From Triparma columacea (lineage: Eukaryota > Sar > Bolidophyceae > Parmales > Triparmaceae): a stretch of DNA of 12,958 nucleotides. Under the pieces are notes generated by a model. The model worked only from the letters and a program-made list of their open reading frames with translations. It was not told the origin of the DNA and did not search any database. Shown in pieces: positions 1-8,970 of the stretch. Position numbers and translations under genes: made by a program. Numbering within the stretch: position 1 is the stretch's first letter; every line of letters begins with the position of its first letter. The stretch covers positions 4,765 through 17,722 of the forward strand of contig BRYA01001492.1 of NCBI GenBank assembly GCA_030267965.1, in the 5' to 3' direction.

Positions 1-2942
1 AAGTCTGAGAGTACTCCGAGAAACCTTGGTGCAATCTTGTTCATCATAGAAGAGTAGAAAACACCACCAAGCTCTACCTTTGTTGTAAAAGTCACTGATG
101 TTTGTGGCACATCTCCAATAGAGTCAAGTGGCTCAAACACCCAGACTGTGTGTGCCTTCCCTAAAATATTCCCAGCCTTCACTGGAAAGTCTACCTGAAG
201 TTCATCTGTATCTGCAACGTCAATGATAATTTTGCCATCATTTTGATTGAACCAAGTAATTTTAGACCTCCCATCACGCGGAGCAAAACCAGGAATGCCA
301 AGATTCCTCGTTGTTATGTAGTAGAGAGTGTGGGGATTAACATTTACTACCTTCATAGTGGTTATCCCATACATTTTGGCTTTCTTCATTTCTTCTCTGC
401 TGTTTAGACCGACTATTTCATTTGCCGCACACCTCTCCACACTCGCATCAACCACAGTAGTAGCAACTCCAGTGCAAAGACTTTCCCCTTCAACATGAAC
501 TAGCTTCATTTTGACTCTTTCATCAGGACTCTTCAGATCATTAAAATTCCTCCCCTCCTTGCAATTCTCATAGAACTCCTTCCCCTTCCTGATTGCTCCC
601 TTCTCCTCATCAGTATAATCTTGATGCTCATTCTTGATGATGTTGGCAAGAGAGGCTAGTGCAGTTTCATCAACCTCCTCATCCCGCTTGAAGGAATCTC
701 TGATCTCTGATATTGCACCTAGTGCTCGTGGTATTGTTCTGGTGACAACTTTTACTGGAAGATACCCTCCTGCATCCATAAATTGGGTCAATGTGAGTTT
801 ACACTGGAGAACACCATTATGATCCTCAATGTTCTTTGCAGTAAAAATTCCACTTGTTGTTGCCCGCACAAGCTTTCCAAGGTTTCCCCCATAGTCAACC
901 TTCTCCTCAGCTGGGACAAATGCCACAGATATGTTGCCATCCAGTCGTCCCCTCTGCCACACAAACCTCACCACATACTCTCTTTTGTGAAGAGGGAAGC
1001 GAAGTTTCTTGACTGTTGCAAACAGCTTCTCATTTACCCTTCCCTTGCCACCCTTCCTCATCTCTAGCCTTGCAGGGTCCCCGTCCTCTCGGCTCTTTAC
1101 CATCCGCCCCCTGCTGCAGTACTCAAAGAACCAAGCAGCTGCTTCCTCGGCTGAACTGTCGGTGATGCTCTCAGCTCTGCCAAAAGTGAGCGTCTTTTCC
1201 CCTTTCTCCTGCTGCTTGTACTTGATCTCCATCTTCACTCCCTCATAAGGTGACTCAAGAGAACCCCACCCTTTTCCATCCTCCCCACCAAAGAGCTCCT
1301 CCAACTCCCCAAACACCTTCTTCTGGTCCTCCTCCAACTCAACACCCTCCCTCATCTTCTCCACCAAGGCCCCCCTGACCTCAGCATCAACTTCCTTCCC
1401 GTTCCTCCTAAACTTCTCCTGCAACGTGTTGGCCTCAACAAGCTGATTCTTTGCAAGGTAGTCAATGGCATTGTCCATCAGTGTCTTTTGAAGGCCTTTG
1501 AAATGCAGATCAACTGTCTGAATGCGTGTCACTCTACAGACATTTGGAGCAATCTCATTGAAGAAGTAGGCACCTGTAGTCTCTGCTAGCACAAATCCTT
1601 CCTTGCTGAGGTCCTTGAAGCCTCCTCCTGGGTAGTCTGTCAGCGGCACAAAAGCTAGCATGTATGAAGTTCGGCCATTCTCAAGTTTGACTTCTTTCCA
1701 CACATACCAATTCTCAAATAGTCGATTGGTGGCGGCTGGGACCTTCACACCAAAATGTTGATGCAAGCTTCTAGTTCCGTCCACATCTTTCCTGATTGCC
1801 CTTGGCAAGTTCCCATTATTTTTGAAGTGCTCCTCAGATAGCGCAAATGTGTCAAGCAGAAATTCCTCTGCCAATACACCCTTTGCTGACTTGTCCACAG
1901 TGACCCCAAAGGCTCCCCACACCTTGTCCTCCTCTCTCCACAAGAATTTGTCAATACCCTCCTGCAGTGTCCCCTTGACTCTCTTTCCCTTCTTGTAGAG
2001 TTTCTCCTCCAGCCCTGCGACACTTTCCAGCATCCCGTCCTCTTCCTCAGTAAGAGTTGGCACATTGGGCATGACCAGTTCTACAAAGTGCATCTTCCTC
2101 CGCTTGTCAATAACTGCAGGCTGCGTAAACTTCTTCCTGACCTCCTCCATGATACCCTTTACTGCTGCATACGTAGCCTTGACGTCTCCCTTCTTGGTCT
2201 TGCCATTGTTCCTGCCTTCAACACTAGATCTCGTGGATCTCACACTCTTAAAGCTTTTGACTGTGCGAACATCAACTTCTGATTTCGTCTCTGTTTCCCT
2301 CTCCTCTGCCTTAAGAGTTCCCACCATGGTGACTGCAGTTTGTCCGAACCCGAAATCAGTGAAGCTGAGCTCCCCCTCAATGACACCTTGCTTGACAGTC
2401 TTGGTATTTGTTAATGCTTGAATTTTGACAAGCATCGCAGTTGCATCATCAGAAAGGTCATCCTTGTCAAGGGGTGTCAACTCCACAATGTTCGTCAATT
2501 TGTCAGGAGATACGATTTTGACGTCGAGGAGAAATTCGATGAACTTATTCCCGATGCCGTAGTGCTGCCAGTAGACGAGTCTGTGAATGATTCCTTCCTT
2601 TTCGTCGTACTCCTGGAGGGTCTTCCTTCGGAACTTGCCCTGCTCGCAATTGGTGAGGAGAAAGTCAATGATCTTGTCGCGCTCGTCGTGGAAGACATCA
2701 GCAAGCTCCATAACCTTCACATCGACGCCGGTAGATTTGTCTATGAGGCCTTGAATGGCTCCGCGGTCATCCAGAAGCTTGACAAGTTTACCTTGTTCGG
2801 GGCCAAGAGCTGTGTAATCGATATCTACGGGACCGTGTATTGCGGAGGGTGTGTGATTGGGGCCTGAGGGGGGCTCGGAGGCATAGTTGGTCTTGCCGGC
2901 GTCATTCACGTCTCCCGCATCTGCTTCAACCTCGCCCTCCAT
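1..2942 (-). CDS. Multi-START-like repeat protein, N-terminal 980 codons (3' end outside window)
   Basis: A single minus-strand frame runs from the ATG at 2942-2940 to base 1: 980 codons plus two bases, with no stop or intron, so the C-terminus lies outside the window. Residues 1-250 are a unique N-terminal region ending in a Ser/Arg/Lys-rich linker (about 220-255). After it come three similar units of about 240 residues. Matching linker motifs are FTQPAVID (272), FRRNGKEVD (511) and FKRDEEVD (751). LESPYEGVKMEI (562) matches LKSPDERVKMKL (803). Each unit then has a START-like beta-sheet core, for example REYVVRFVWQR with FVPA (655-678), and a C-terminal helix such as PRALGAISEIRDSF (738-751). 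START folds are lipid- or sterol-binding cups, so a role in lipid binding or sensing is inferred. No ligand can be named, and the sequence similarity is remote. The start is the first ATG in this frame after an upstream stop near 3050 and has G at +4. Confidence 0.62.
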   Translation of the reverse strand, partial: MEGEVEADAGDVNDAGKTNYASEPPSGPNHTPSAIHGPVDIDYTALGPEQGKLVKLLDDRGAIQGLIDKSTGVDVKVMELADVFHDERDKIIDFLLTNCEQGKFRRKTLQEYDEKEGIIHRLVYWQHYGIGNKFIEFLLDVKIVSPDKLTNIVELTPLDKDDLSDDATAMLVKIQALTNTKTVKQGVIEGELSFTDFGFGQTAVTMVGTLKAEERETETKSEVDVRTVKSFKSVRSTRSSVEGRNNGKTKKGDVKATYAAVKGIMEEVRKKFTQPAVIDKRRKMHFVELVMPNVPTLTEEEDGMLESVAGLEEKLYKKGKRVKGTLQEGIDKFLWREEDKVWGAFGVTVDKSAKGVLAEEFLLDTFALSEEHFKNNGNLPRAIRKDVDGTRSLHQHFGVKVPAATNRLFENWYVWKEVKLENGRTSYMLAFVPLTDYPGGGFKDLSKEGFVLAETTGAYFFNEIAPNVCRVTRIQTVDLHFKGLQKTLMDNAIDYLAKNQLVEANTLQEKFRRNGKEVDAEVRGALVEKMREGVELEEDQKKVFGELEELFGGEDGKGWGSLESPYEGVKMEIKYKQQEKGEKTLTFGRAESITDSSAEEAAAWFFEYCSRGRMVKSREDGDPARLEMRKGGKGRVNEKLFATVKKLRFPLHKREYVVRFVWQRGRLDGNISVAFVPAEEKVDYGGNLGKLVRATTSGIFTAKNIEDHNGVLQCKLTLTQFMDAGGYLPVKVVTRTIPRALGAISEIRDSFKRDEEVDETALASLANIIKNEHQDYTDEEKGAIRKGKEFYENCKEGRNFNDLKSPDERVKMKLVHVEGESLCTGVATTVVDASVERCAANEIVGLNSREEMKKAKMYGITTMKVVNVNPHTLYYITTRNLGIPGFAPRDGRSKITWFNQNDGKIIIDVADTDELQVDFPVKAGNILGKAHTVWVFEPLDSIGDVPQTSVTFTTKVELGGVFYSSMMNKIAPRFLGVLSD

Positions 2943-4107
2943 GAAGATCTTGATTGGGTGCTGAAAATCATGCGTTCGTGATCGACGTGCGAAAATAGAG
3001 TGTCGGAGCGGCGTTTTTAGGTGTGAGTAAAGATGTCGTAAAGTAGTTAATACGTGTAGTGCGTCATTATTGCGCGTTTTTATATTTTCCAAAATCACCC
3101 AGTCTGTTTCGGTCCATCGAAGTGCCCAACGCCAGTCCTCTTCTGGAAGGCAGTTGCAGGGTGGGGGCAGGCCTCATCATCACGATCAGGCACATAGAAC
3201 CCCCAATATACCGCTCCGATCCAATATTATGCCTTTTCGTCCCTCTCATCACATTCTCACCTTCCAAATGAGGACTAAATTGCTTGTGCTCACGACGTTG
3301 GTCGGGAGTGGTGTGAGCTAGTATTATGCTTCAGTCAACACTTAAAGCCGTCAAACTCAATTTTCTGAGTGTTGTGTAGTATTATCGATATTCTTGTTGC
3401 AACGAATACGACAATGCGATGTAAATGAGATTGGTGTATTCAGAAATTATTTTGAGGGTGTTATTGAAAGTTTAATATTTCACCTTGAACTCCGTCTATG
3501 CCTCCATGTCTTCGTGTTTCCAGTCCTAAGATCGGCGTTTGTTCCCGGATTGCCATTTCAAGTACGCTGTAACTTCCTAAAAACAAAAAAAAAATTGTAT
3601 CTATATGCTGCACCCTTCCTCCTTCCCAATCCCTTAAATCGACCCAAAGAGTCGCACGCACCCTATATACACAGTCTTCCTCTCAAACGTTGGTCGAGGC
3701 AACACAATTTGCCCTAAATCCTACCCTACTCACACACCCATAAACAGCCAGCAAATGCGTAGCATCCACTCGCCCATGGTACTGTCGCCTTCCTCCCTAT
3801 ATTCAAAGATATTATAGCATTGAAAAACGCATATCACATTTCCGTCCCCCTCCCATTCCCTTGCCTCCTTCCAACCCAACCCGCCCAAACCATCACCAGC
3901 ATAATAGGACAGTCAAGGGATGAGCAGGCAGCGTACGTGCAAGCATACGCAGACTTTGCCAGGGGACCCAGAGGCCGACACCTCGATAGCGCCCCGACAC
4001 ACACAACGGGTACATGAGCCTCGCGACCATATGCTCCTCGTACCCTTAACTAAAACATTACATAACTCTAACAGAAGCTTTCACTCACAAATGGCTCTTT
4101 TATCAAA
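2943..4107. other. Long intergenic interval with no supported gene
   Basis: This interval of about 1.17 kb lies between the 5' end of the START-repeat gene and the 3' end of the presenilin gene, both on the minus strand. Only short frames of 60 to 107 codons occur, on both strands, and none has a recognisable motif or pairs with a good splice site. It is more AT-rich than the flanking genes around 3300-3600, has a short A-run at about 3583-3595, and is pyrimidine-rich in 3600-3900. I saw no tRNA-like or rRNA-like structure. The right end presumably holds the presenilin 3'UTR and polyadenylation region, and the left end the promoter of the START-repeat gene. Confidence 0.6.
3077..3084 (-). promoter_or_regulatory. 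Possible TATA box for the START-repeat gene
   Basis: On the minus strand the bases read TATAAAAA, about 135 nt upstream of the ATG at 2942, in an AT-rich patch. The distance would allow a 5'UTR of about 100 nt. Nothing else supports it, and many protist promoters lack TATA boxes. Confidence 0.22.
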
Positions 4108-6491
4108 TTATAGGTACATCGGTGCTTGCAGGACCTGCTGGAACCATGGCTCCGTAAGCGACCTCGTTATCAGGTAAAAGGTTACGCCGAAGAATATACT
4201 AAAAGGTAGGGCTGGGAGAGCTTGTTTGTAGACGCTCAGGAGCGCCAGGGTCCCCAGTAGGCCGGCTAGAATTATTATAATGCAAACGACCGCTGTCGTG
4301 AAGCTAGGGGTGGGAAAGGGGTGGAGGGAGGTTAGGGTTCTTCGTGAATGTCGTGGACGGTTGCCATCATCTTTCTCTGCTCTGCCCTGGCGCTCCACTC
4401 ACCTGTACATTGCAGCCTTGCTGACCAACACGGAGTAAAATATGAAATCACCCAGGCCGAGCTTGATCCTGCGCGAGTGTCGCGTGTGTTAGTGCAATAG
4501 CACGTACATGGGAGCCACCAAGTTCCCCCCACCTCCCCCGCTCACCTTCCTTCTTCACCCTCGTCGTCCTCTTCTTCCTCCACTTCCTCCACAAACACCC
4601 GTCCGCCCTCGTCGGTATCGATGACATATGTTGTTGTCGTCCCCTCGTCCGCGTCGTGAACGAAGTACCTTACCTTACCGTCAGGTCCTGAGTCGTTCTT
4701 GGCAAACTTTTGCCTGGCAGGACGGACGCAGTTTACGATCTTCACTCTGTCTGAGAGGGTGTAATCTGCCCCGGGGGCCTTGGTGGGGACGTCAGCTGGG
4801 TCAATTATCGTGAGTTTGAGCACGATGGCCAGCCCAAAAGGAACAGGGAGAGGTCTTCTTGCTGTGTGGGGGGGATGGAGAGGGAGGAGCGGAGCGGAGC
4901 GGAGCATAGATTGTGGTCGTGTGTAAGTGGACGACGCTAACGTCCTCGTCGCTACACTTAGAGTTCGCCCGTTCTCACCTGTCTCCCCTCCTCCCCCTCC
5001 ATCCCCTCCTAATCTCTCCTCCCCTCCTCCCCTCTCCCCCTCTCCAACCCCCCCTAGCCATTCCCCCCCACCCTCTTCTCCCCTTCCCACTCCCTCTCCA
5101 CCCCCCTCTCCCCCTCCCGCTCCACCTCCCTCTCCACCCCCCTCTCCCCCTCCCCTCCTCCTCTCCCCCCTCCTAACCGGAACCTTGGCCTCATAAAGCA
5201 GCCCCGGCATATCGCCATTCTCCCCCCTCCTCTCTCTTGCCTGCATCAAGTTAACCAGCGCCTTGAGCGGCCCGCACGGCGTCAACACCGCGCACAGGTC
5301 GTAGACCCCGAGCATAACGAGGAGGGCCCAGCCGGTCCAGGACTCGAAGTGGCTGAGCTGCCAGGACAGAAGGACCGCGGCGGCCACGGCGTAGAACTGG
5401 GAGAAGCTGGGGGGCGTGATGTCTGCAAAGCGTTGGGAAGAGGTTTGGGGGGGGGGGGATGTTAGATGTTTGGGGGAGTTGGGCGGCGGCGAGGGAGTCG
5501 GGGAGTCGAGGTTGACGGTGTGTCTGCGAGTGCCTAGTATCCACCCCATCCGCCCAGCCTAACAACTCACCTGGCCTGTTGACGAACATGGAAACGATCC
5601 CCAGGCACGCGAAGTTAACGCAAACCCCCACGTACGTGATGACGTCCACATTAAGCTCGTACTTCTCGATGGCGACCCCCCAGACCTGGGCCCCCATGAC
5701 TCCGTAAAGGACGAAGCAAGAGAGAAGGAGGTAGCCCATCAGGAATTTATTGCAATTGAAGTAGAAACACCCGACCATGACGAAGGTCATGGCAGCGATG
5801 GCGCAGACTATGACAAGGGCATTGAGGAGCCCCTTGCCGAGGAGCTCGGCGTTGCTGGTGGAGCCGTCGTCTGTCGTTGAGTACACCTGGTAGGCGCCGG
5901 CGAGGCCAGCGCTAGCACCAGAGGAGTACTCTTCGGTGTTAATGTACATGGTGAAGAGGCTGGAGAGGACCATGGCAAGAAGTACGGGGGGGACCATCGT
6001 GGCGTAGGAGTAGACTGCGTAGGTCACAGCTTCAAGTGATTCGTACTGGGATAGATCAGCGAGGTGATGCGACAAGGGAAGAGAATTGGTACTTTGTTAA
6101 TGACATCGCTGTGCCCCTCCTTGCTGTGCCCCTCCTTACTGTGCCCCTCCTTGCTGTGCCCCTCCTTGCTGTGCCCCTCCTAGCTGCCCCCCTCCTCTCT
6201 TCTTCTCACCTCCTCCTCATCTCTCCCGTGTCCAGCAGCACTACCACCACCATTAGTCCCCGTCTCTGATCCTGTAGATGGTGAGATGGAGGTTGGCGTA
6301 GTGATTATGACGTCACCGGCGACATCAGTGCTTTTGTCGTCATCACTTTCTGAGTTATTTGGCAAGGATTGTGATCCGAGTCCTTCCTTTATTAAGGGCC
6401 TAGTATCAACGCTTTGGGAGTTGCTACCACCGAAAGATTTAGACAGTCCTTTCAAGCTCAATCCACGAGATCGCCTGTCTGAGTTCTCCAT
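4108..6491 (-). CDS. PSEN: Presenilin, catalytic subunit of gamma-secretase (six exons, complete)
   Basis: Exons: 6491-6210, 6045-5571, 5422-4979, 4861-4546, 4468-4403 and 4303-4108. They join in phases 0, 1, 1, 2 and 2 to give 592 residues; all donors read GTGAG. Presenilins are polytopic aspartyl proteases that cut membrane proteins inside the bilayer with nicastrin, APH-1 and PEN-2. Hallmarks seen: the catalytic YD in TM6 (GVYDLCAVL, Asp294), the GLGD motif in TM7 (LGLGDFIFYS, Asp513) and PALP (558-561) before TM9. Nine hydrophobic segments are visible, near 102-128, 164-188, 194-218, 225-248, 259-276, 281-300, 509-522, 530-552 and 558-577. The first 94 residues are polar and Ser/Thr/Asp-rich, as usual for the cytosolic N-terminus. 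The TM6-TM7 loop (about 315-505) is long: a Gly/Glu-only stretch (343-400), then a more ordered-looking segment, then an acidic tail. Exon 3 through the Gly/Glu stretch is the least certain part of the model. The kinase gene diverges from a shared upstream region. Confidence 0.93.
4885..4905. repeat. Short GGAGC tandem repeat in presenilin intron 3
   Basis: A run of four GGAGC units lies within the purine-rich 117-nt intron 3 (4978-4862) of the presenilin gene. It looks like simple-sequence slippage. Confidence 0.7.
6108..6197. repeat. 15-bp minisatellite in presenilin intron 1
   Basis: On the plus strand six consecutive copies of GCTGTGCCCCTCCTT occur at 6108, 6123, 6138, 6153, 6168 and 6183. 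Copies 3 and 5 each differ by one base, and the last is degenerate (GCTGCCCCCCTCCTC). The array fills about half of the 164-nt first intron (6209-6046). Because 15 is a multiple of three, it creates a false repetitive frame on the plus strand. Confidence 0.95.
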
Positions 6492-6644
6492 CGTTAGAGA
6501 GAGAGTTGAAATTGGAGAAAATTAAGTTCGGGAATGCCTCCTGGATTTTTGGGCGAAGTCCCCTCTTCACCCTCATTGTTTCCGCTTCTCTTACTCCCTC
6601 TATCACACTTCGTCCAACTGTTTCCCCCTATTCCTTCATCTACG
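6492..6644. promoter_or_regulatory. Divergent promoter region between presenilin and ADCK2-like kinase
   Basis: The presenilin ATG (6491, minus) and the preferred kinase ATG (6645, plus) are 153 nt apart; if the kinase starts at the in-frame ATG at 6534 the gap is 42 nt. Both 5'UTRs and core promoters must fit here or overlap. No TATA box is visible; the segment has an AG-rich start (about 6492-6525) and then a CT-rich run. Confidence 0.55.
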
Positions 6645-8854
6645 ATGCTTAGCTCAACATTACCTCGTAGTCATCAGTTAGGACAGTCAATAAACAGGAT
6701 TTATACATCAAGCTTCCCGACAGCGTCCAGAAATAGTCTGGAAAAAATTGTCCAGCGCGCTCCCACGGGCCTTGTCTCTAGATCTAGGATGGCGGTGTCT
6801 CCGAGCTACCGACTTTCGACGCATGCTATGTATGACTACGGTAGGATGAGGAATTTTGGTACCGAGGCCCTTAAACGGTATAAGGTGGGGGGGGAGAGGT
6901 TGAAGCTCACGAGAATGCTGGCCTTGGCTATGGCTGCGATGGCCCTCGAGGCGTCGCGGAAAAAGGCTCTCTGCGACGCCGCGTATGTCGAGCGCTCGGG
7001 GATCTTGGAGGGCCATTCCTCCATGACTTACTGGTCGCGTTTCAAGAGGGCCCTGAACGCCTTCAAGCGAGTGGGGATCCTCACGTGCCTGTTCACGCCT
7101 GCTACCATCATGGTGCCCTTATCGCTGGCAACCAAGAAAGTTCTCCCCCAGGTGACCGAGATGACCTGGGACTACATCCTGTATAGCATAGGTGAGAGAA
7201 TGGGCAGTTCTTTTGTTTGTTCCGATGAAGAGTTAGGACGGCTCGTTTTACTAGTAGCGCAGAGTTAGTGGAGCAGTGTGTTTTTTGCCTGTTCCCTGAC
7301 GATGAATTGAAACGACTCGCTTTGCTAGTCCCTTTGCTCCAGACCCTTAACTTGTCCTCTAACAAACGCTCGGCGCAGAGATTGCCGGCCCTACTTTCAT
7401 CAAGCTCAGCCAGTGGGCCTCTACCCGTAGCGACCTTTTCCCCCAAGAGTTCTGCCTCCGCTTCGCCAAGCTCCAAGACGCCACCCGCGGGCACAGCTGG
7501 AAAGACACGGACAAAACGCTGAAGGTAGCTTTCGGGGAGAACTGGACAGAGTTAATAGAGCTGGACAAGAGCAGGAGACCGATAGGCAGCGGCTGCATCG
7601 CGCAGGTTTACCATGGGAAGCTTCTCAAACCCACCCGCCTACAACCGGCTGGGGAAGAGGTTGCGGTCAAGATTGTGCACCCTCACATCAAGGAAAAGGT
7701 AGAGATGGACTTCTACATCCTCAACAAGGTATCGACGTTCCTTGAAGGACTGCCCAACCTTAACCTAGAGTACCTCTCCATGGTGGACTCTGTAGAACAG
7801 GTGAGAATAGGACCCTCTGCTGCTCGTGCTCGCCACAATTCTAAGCACTAACACTAACCCCCCTTCGCAGTTTCGGCAAATAATGATCCCCCAGCTTGAC
7901 CTTCGCTGCGAAGCCAACAACCTCGAGAGGTTCAACGTTCACTTCGCGGATAACAATACCGTGAACTTCCCCGCTCCGCTCCAAGAGTTCACCACCAAAG
8001 AGATTCTCACAGAGAGCTTCATTAGGGGGGACAGGATCATGAGCTACGCCAACCCGAAGGCGAACTCGAAGGACAGGGAAGAGCTGGCACTCCTGGGGGT
8101 GAAGACAGTCATGGAGATGCTGTTCCTTTACGACTTCATACACGGGGACCTGCACCCGGGGAACATACTGGTGACAAGGAACAAGGTGAGAAGGGGGAGG
8201 AGGGAAAAGGGAGAAGGAGGAGCGTAGCCGTGACGCCTGCAATAAATATTACTTTACACTAACCGCAACTCATTCTGCTGCTCGTAGTCTGGGGAGCTCG
8301 CTTTGAACCTGCTCGACTGCGGTATTTGCGTGGAGATGGGGGAGTCCGACCATAAGAACTTGGTGGAAATTCTAGGGGCGTTCATAAAGAGGGACGGTCT
8401 CCTCGCCGGGAAGCTCATGGTGGACACTGCGAAGCACACCAGGGCGACAGATGAGGACGTTAGGTGAGAATGGGCGAGAGATAGATTTATCGACGACAGG
8501 TAGCGACATTTTTTAACAGCTAACGAAATCCTTTCCGTGGGTCGCATTTCTCGCCGCAGGATATTCTGCGAGGGTATCCAGAAGATATGCTCCGACGACC
8601 TGGACAACAACTTCCTAGAGAAGGTTGGTGATTATCTAGCCGACATTTGTGATCTGGCCTGCAAGCACAGGGTGAAGCTCGAGAGTAAGTTCATCAACGC
8701 CAGCCTCGCGGTGGAGATCATGGAGGGACTGGCTTGTAAGTTGCACCCGGACATGGAGGTTCAGAAGGTCGCACTACCGCTGGTGCTTAAAGCGGAGGTC
8801 ATGCACGGAATCAGGAAAAGTGCAGGCGAGGCTTCAAAGTGGAAGTTCTGGTAA
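6645..8854 (+). CDS. ADCK2: ADCK2-like ABC1/UbiB atypical kinase, probably mitochondrial (five exons)
   Basis: Exons: 6645-7191, 7379-7800, 7871-8185, 8288-8463 and 8560-8854. Junction phases are 1, 0, 0 and 2, giving 584 residues. UbiB family proteins are atypical kinases or ATPases that support coenzyme Q and lipid metabolism. Visible motifs: GPTFIKLSQWASTR (186-199), equivalent to the family KxGQ region; the nucleotide loop PIGSGCIAQVYHG (250-262); the lysine in VAVKIVHP (Lys280); QLDLRCEANN (331-340); the catalytic loop HGDLHPGN (414-421); and the metal-binding site LLDCG (437-440). The GSGC loop in place of AAAS, and WASTR, point to the ADCK2 branch. The start at 6645 gives an Arg/Ser-rich, acid-free leader typical of mitochondrial targeting. 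An in-frame ATG at 6534 would add 37 hydrophobic residues and lies only 42 nt from the presenilin start. The KLSQ sequence has Ser where KxGQ has Gly. Confidence 0.92.
7211..7329. repeat. Diverged duplication inside kinase intron 1
   Basis: Within the 187-nt first intron (7192-7378) two copies of a segment of about 45 nt occur, near 7211-7255 and 7281-7329. The best-matching ends are TTAGGACGGCTCGTTTTA and TTGAAACGACTCGCTTTG, each followed by CTAGT. The mismatches in this part are all transitions. Confidence 0.55.
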
Positions 8855-8970
8855 CAACTACAAAGGGGAGGAGCATTTGCGGGAGGGGGGGGAGGGGAGC
8901 TGAGTGGATGGTGCAGCAGTTCCTAGAGGTAAAATGTAGCAGCATTCATGGTCAAAATTTCCCAACTTTT
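8855..8970. other. Shared 3' region of convergent kinase and ankyrin-like genes
   Basis: Only 116 nt separate the stop codons of the two convergent genes, so their 3'UTRs probably overlap. The segment includes a G-rich run near 8880-8897. I see no AATAAA on either strand. Confidence 0.5.

Noticed and set aside
2418..2867. 149-codon plus-strand frame
   Set aside because: It is the reverse complement of the START-protein coding region, which stays open for 980 codons in its own frame.
3059..4017. Several short frames in the intergenic interval, both strands
   Set aside because: They are 60 to 107 codons long, overlap each other, lack known motifs and are not joined by good splice sites.
4913..5196. 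Plus-strand Pro/Ser-rich frames
   Set aside because: They are the antisense of the Gly/Glu-rich presenilin exon and arise from pyrimidine-rich simple sequence.
4542..5549. Continuous 335-codon minus-strand frame
   Set aside because: It begins inside presenilin intron 2 and runs through intron 3. The conserved presenilin blocks on both sides need splicing, and the donors and acceptors match in phase.
6036..6269. Plus-strand frame with repeated PLLAV units
   Set aside because: It is produced by the 15-bp minisatellite in presenilin intron 1, whose length is a multiple of three.
6534..6644. Upstream in-frame start of the kinase
   Set aside because: It would leave 42 nt to the presenilin start and put a hydrophobic leader before a good mitochondrial one. 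Not excluded, but less likely.
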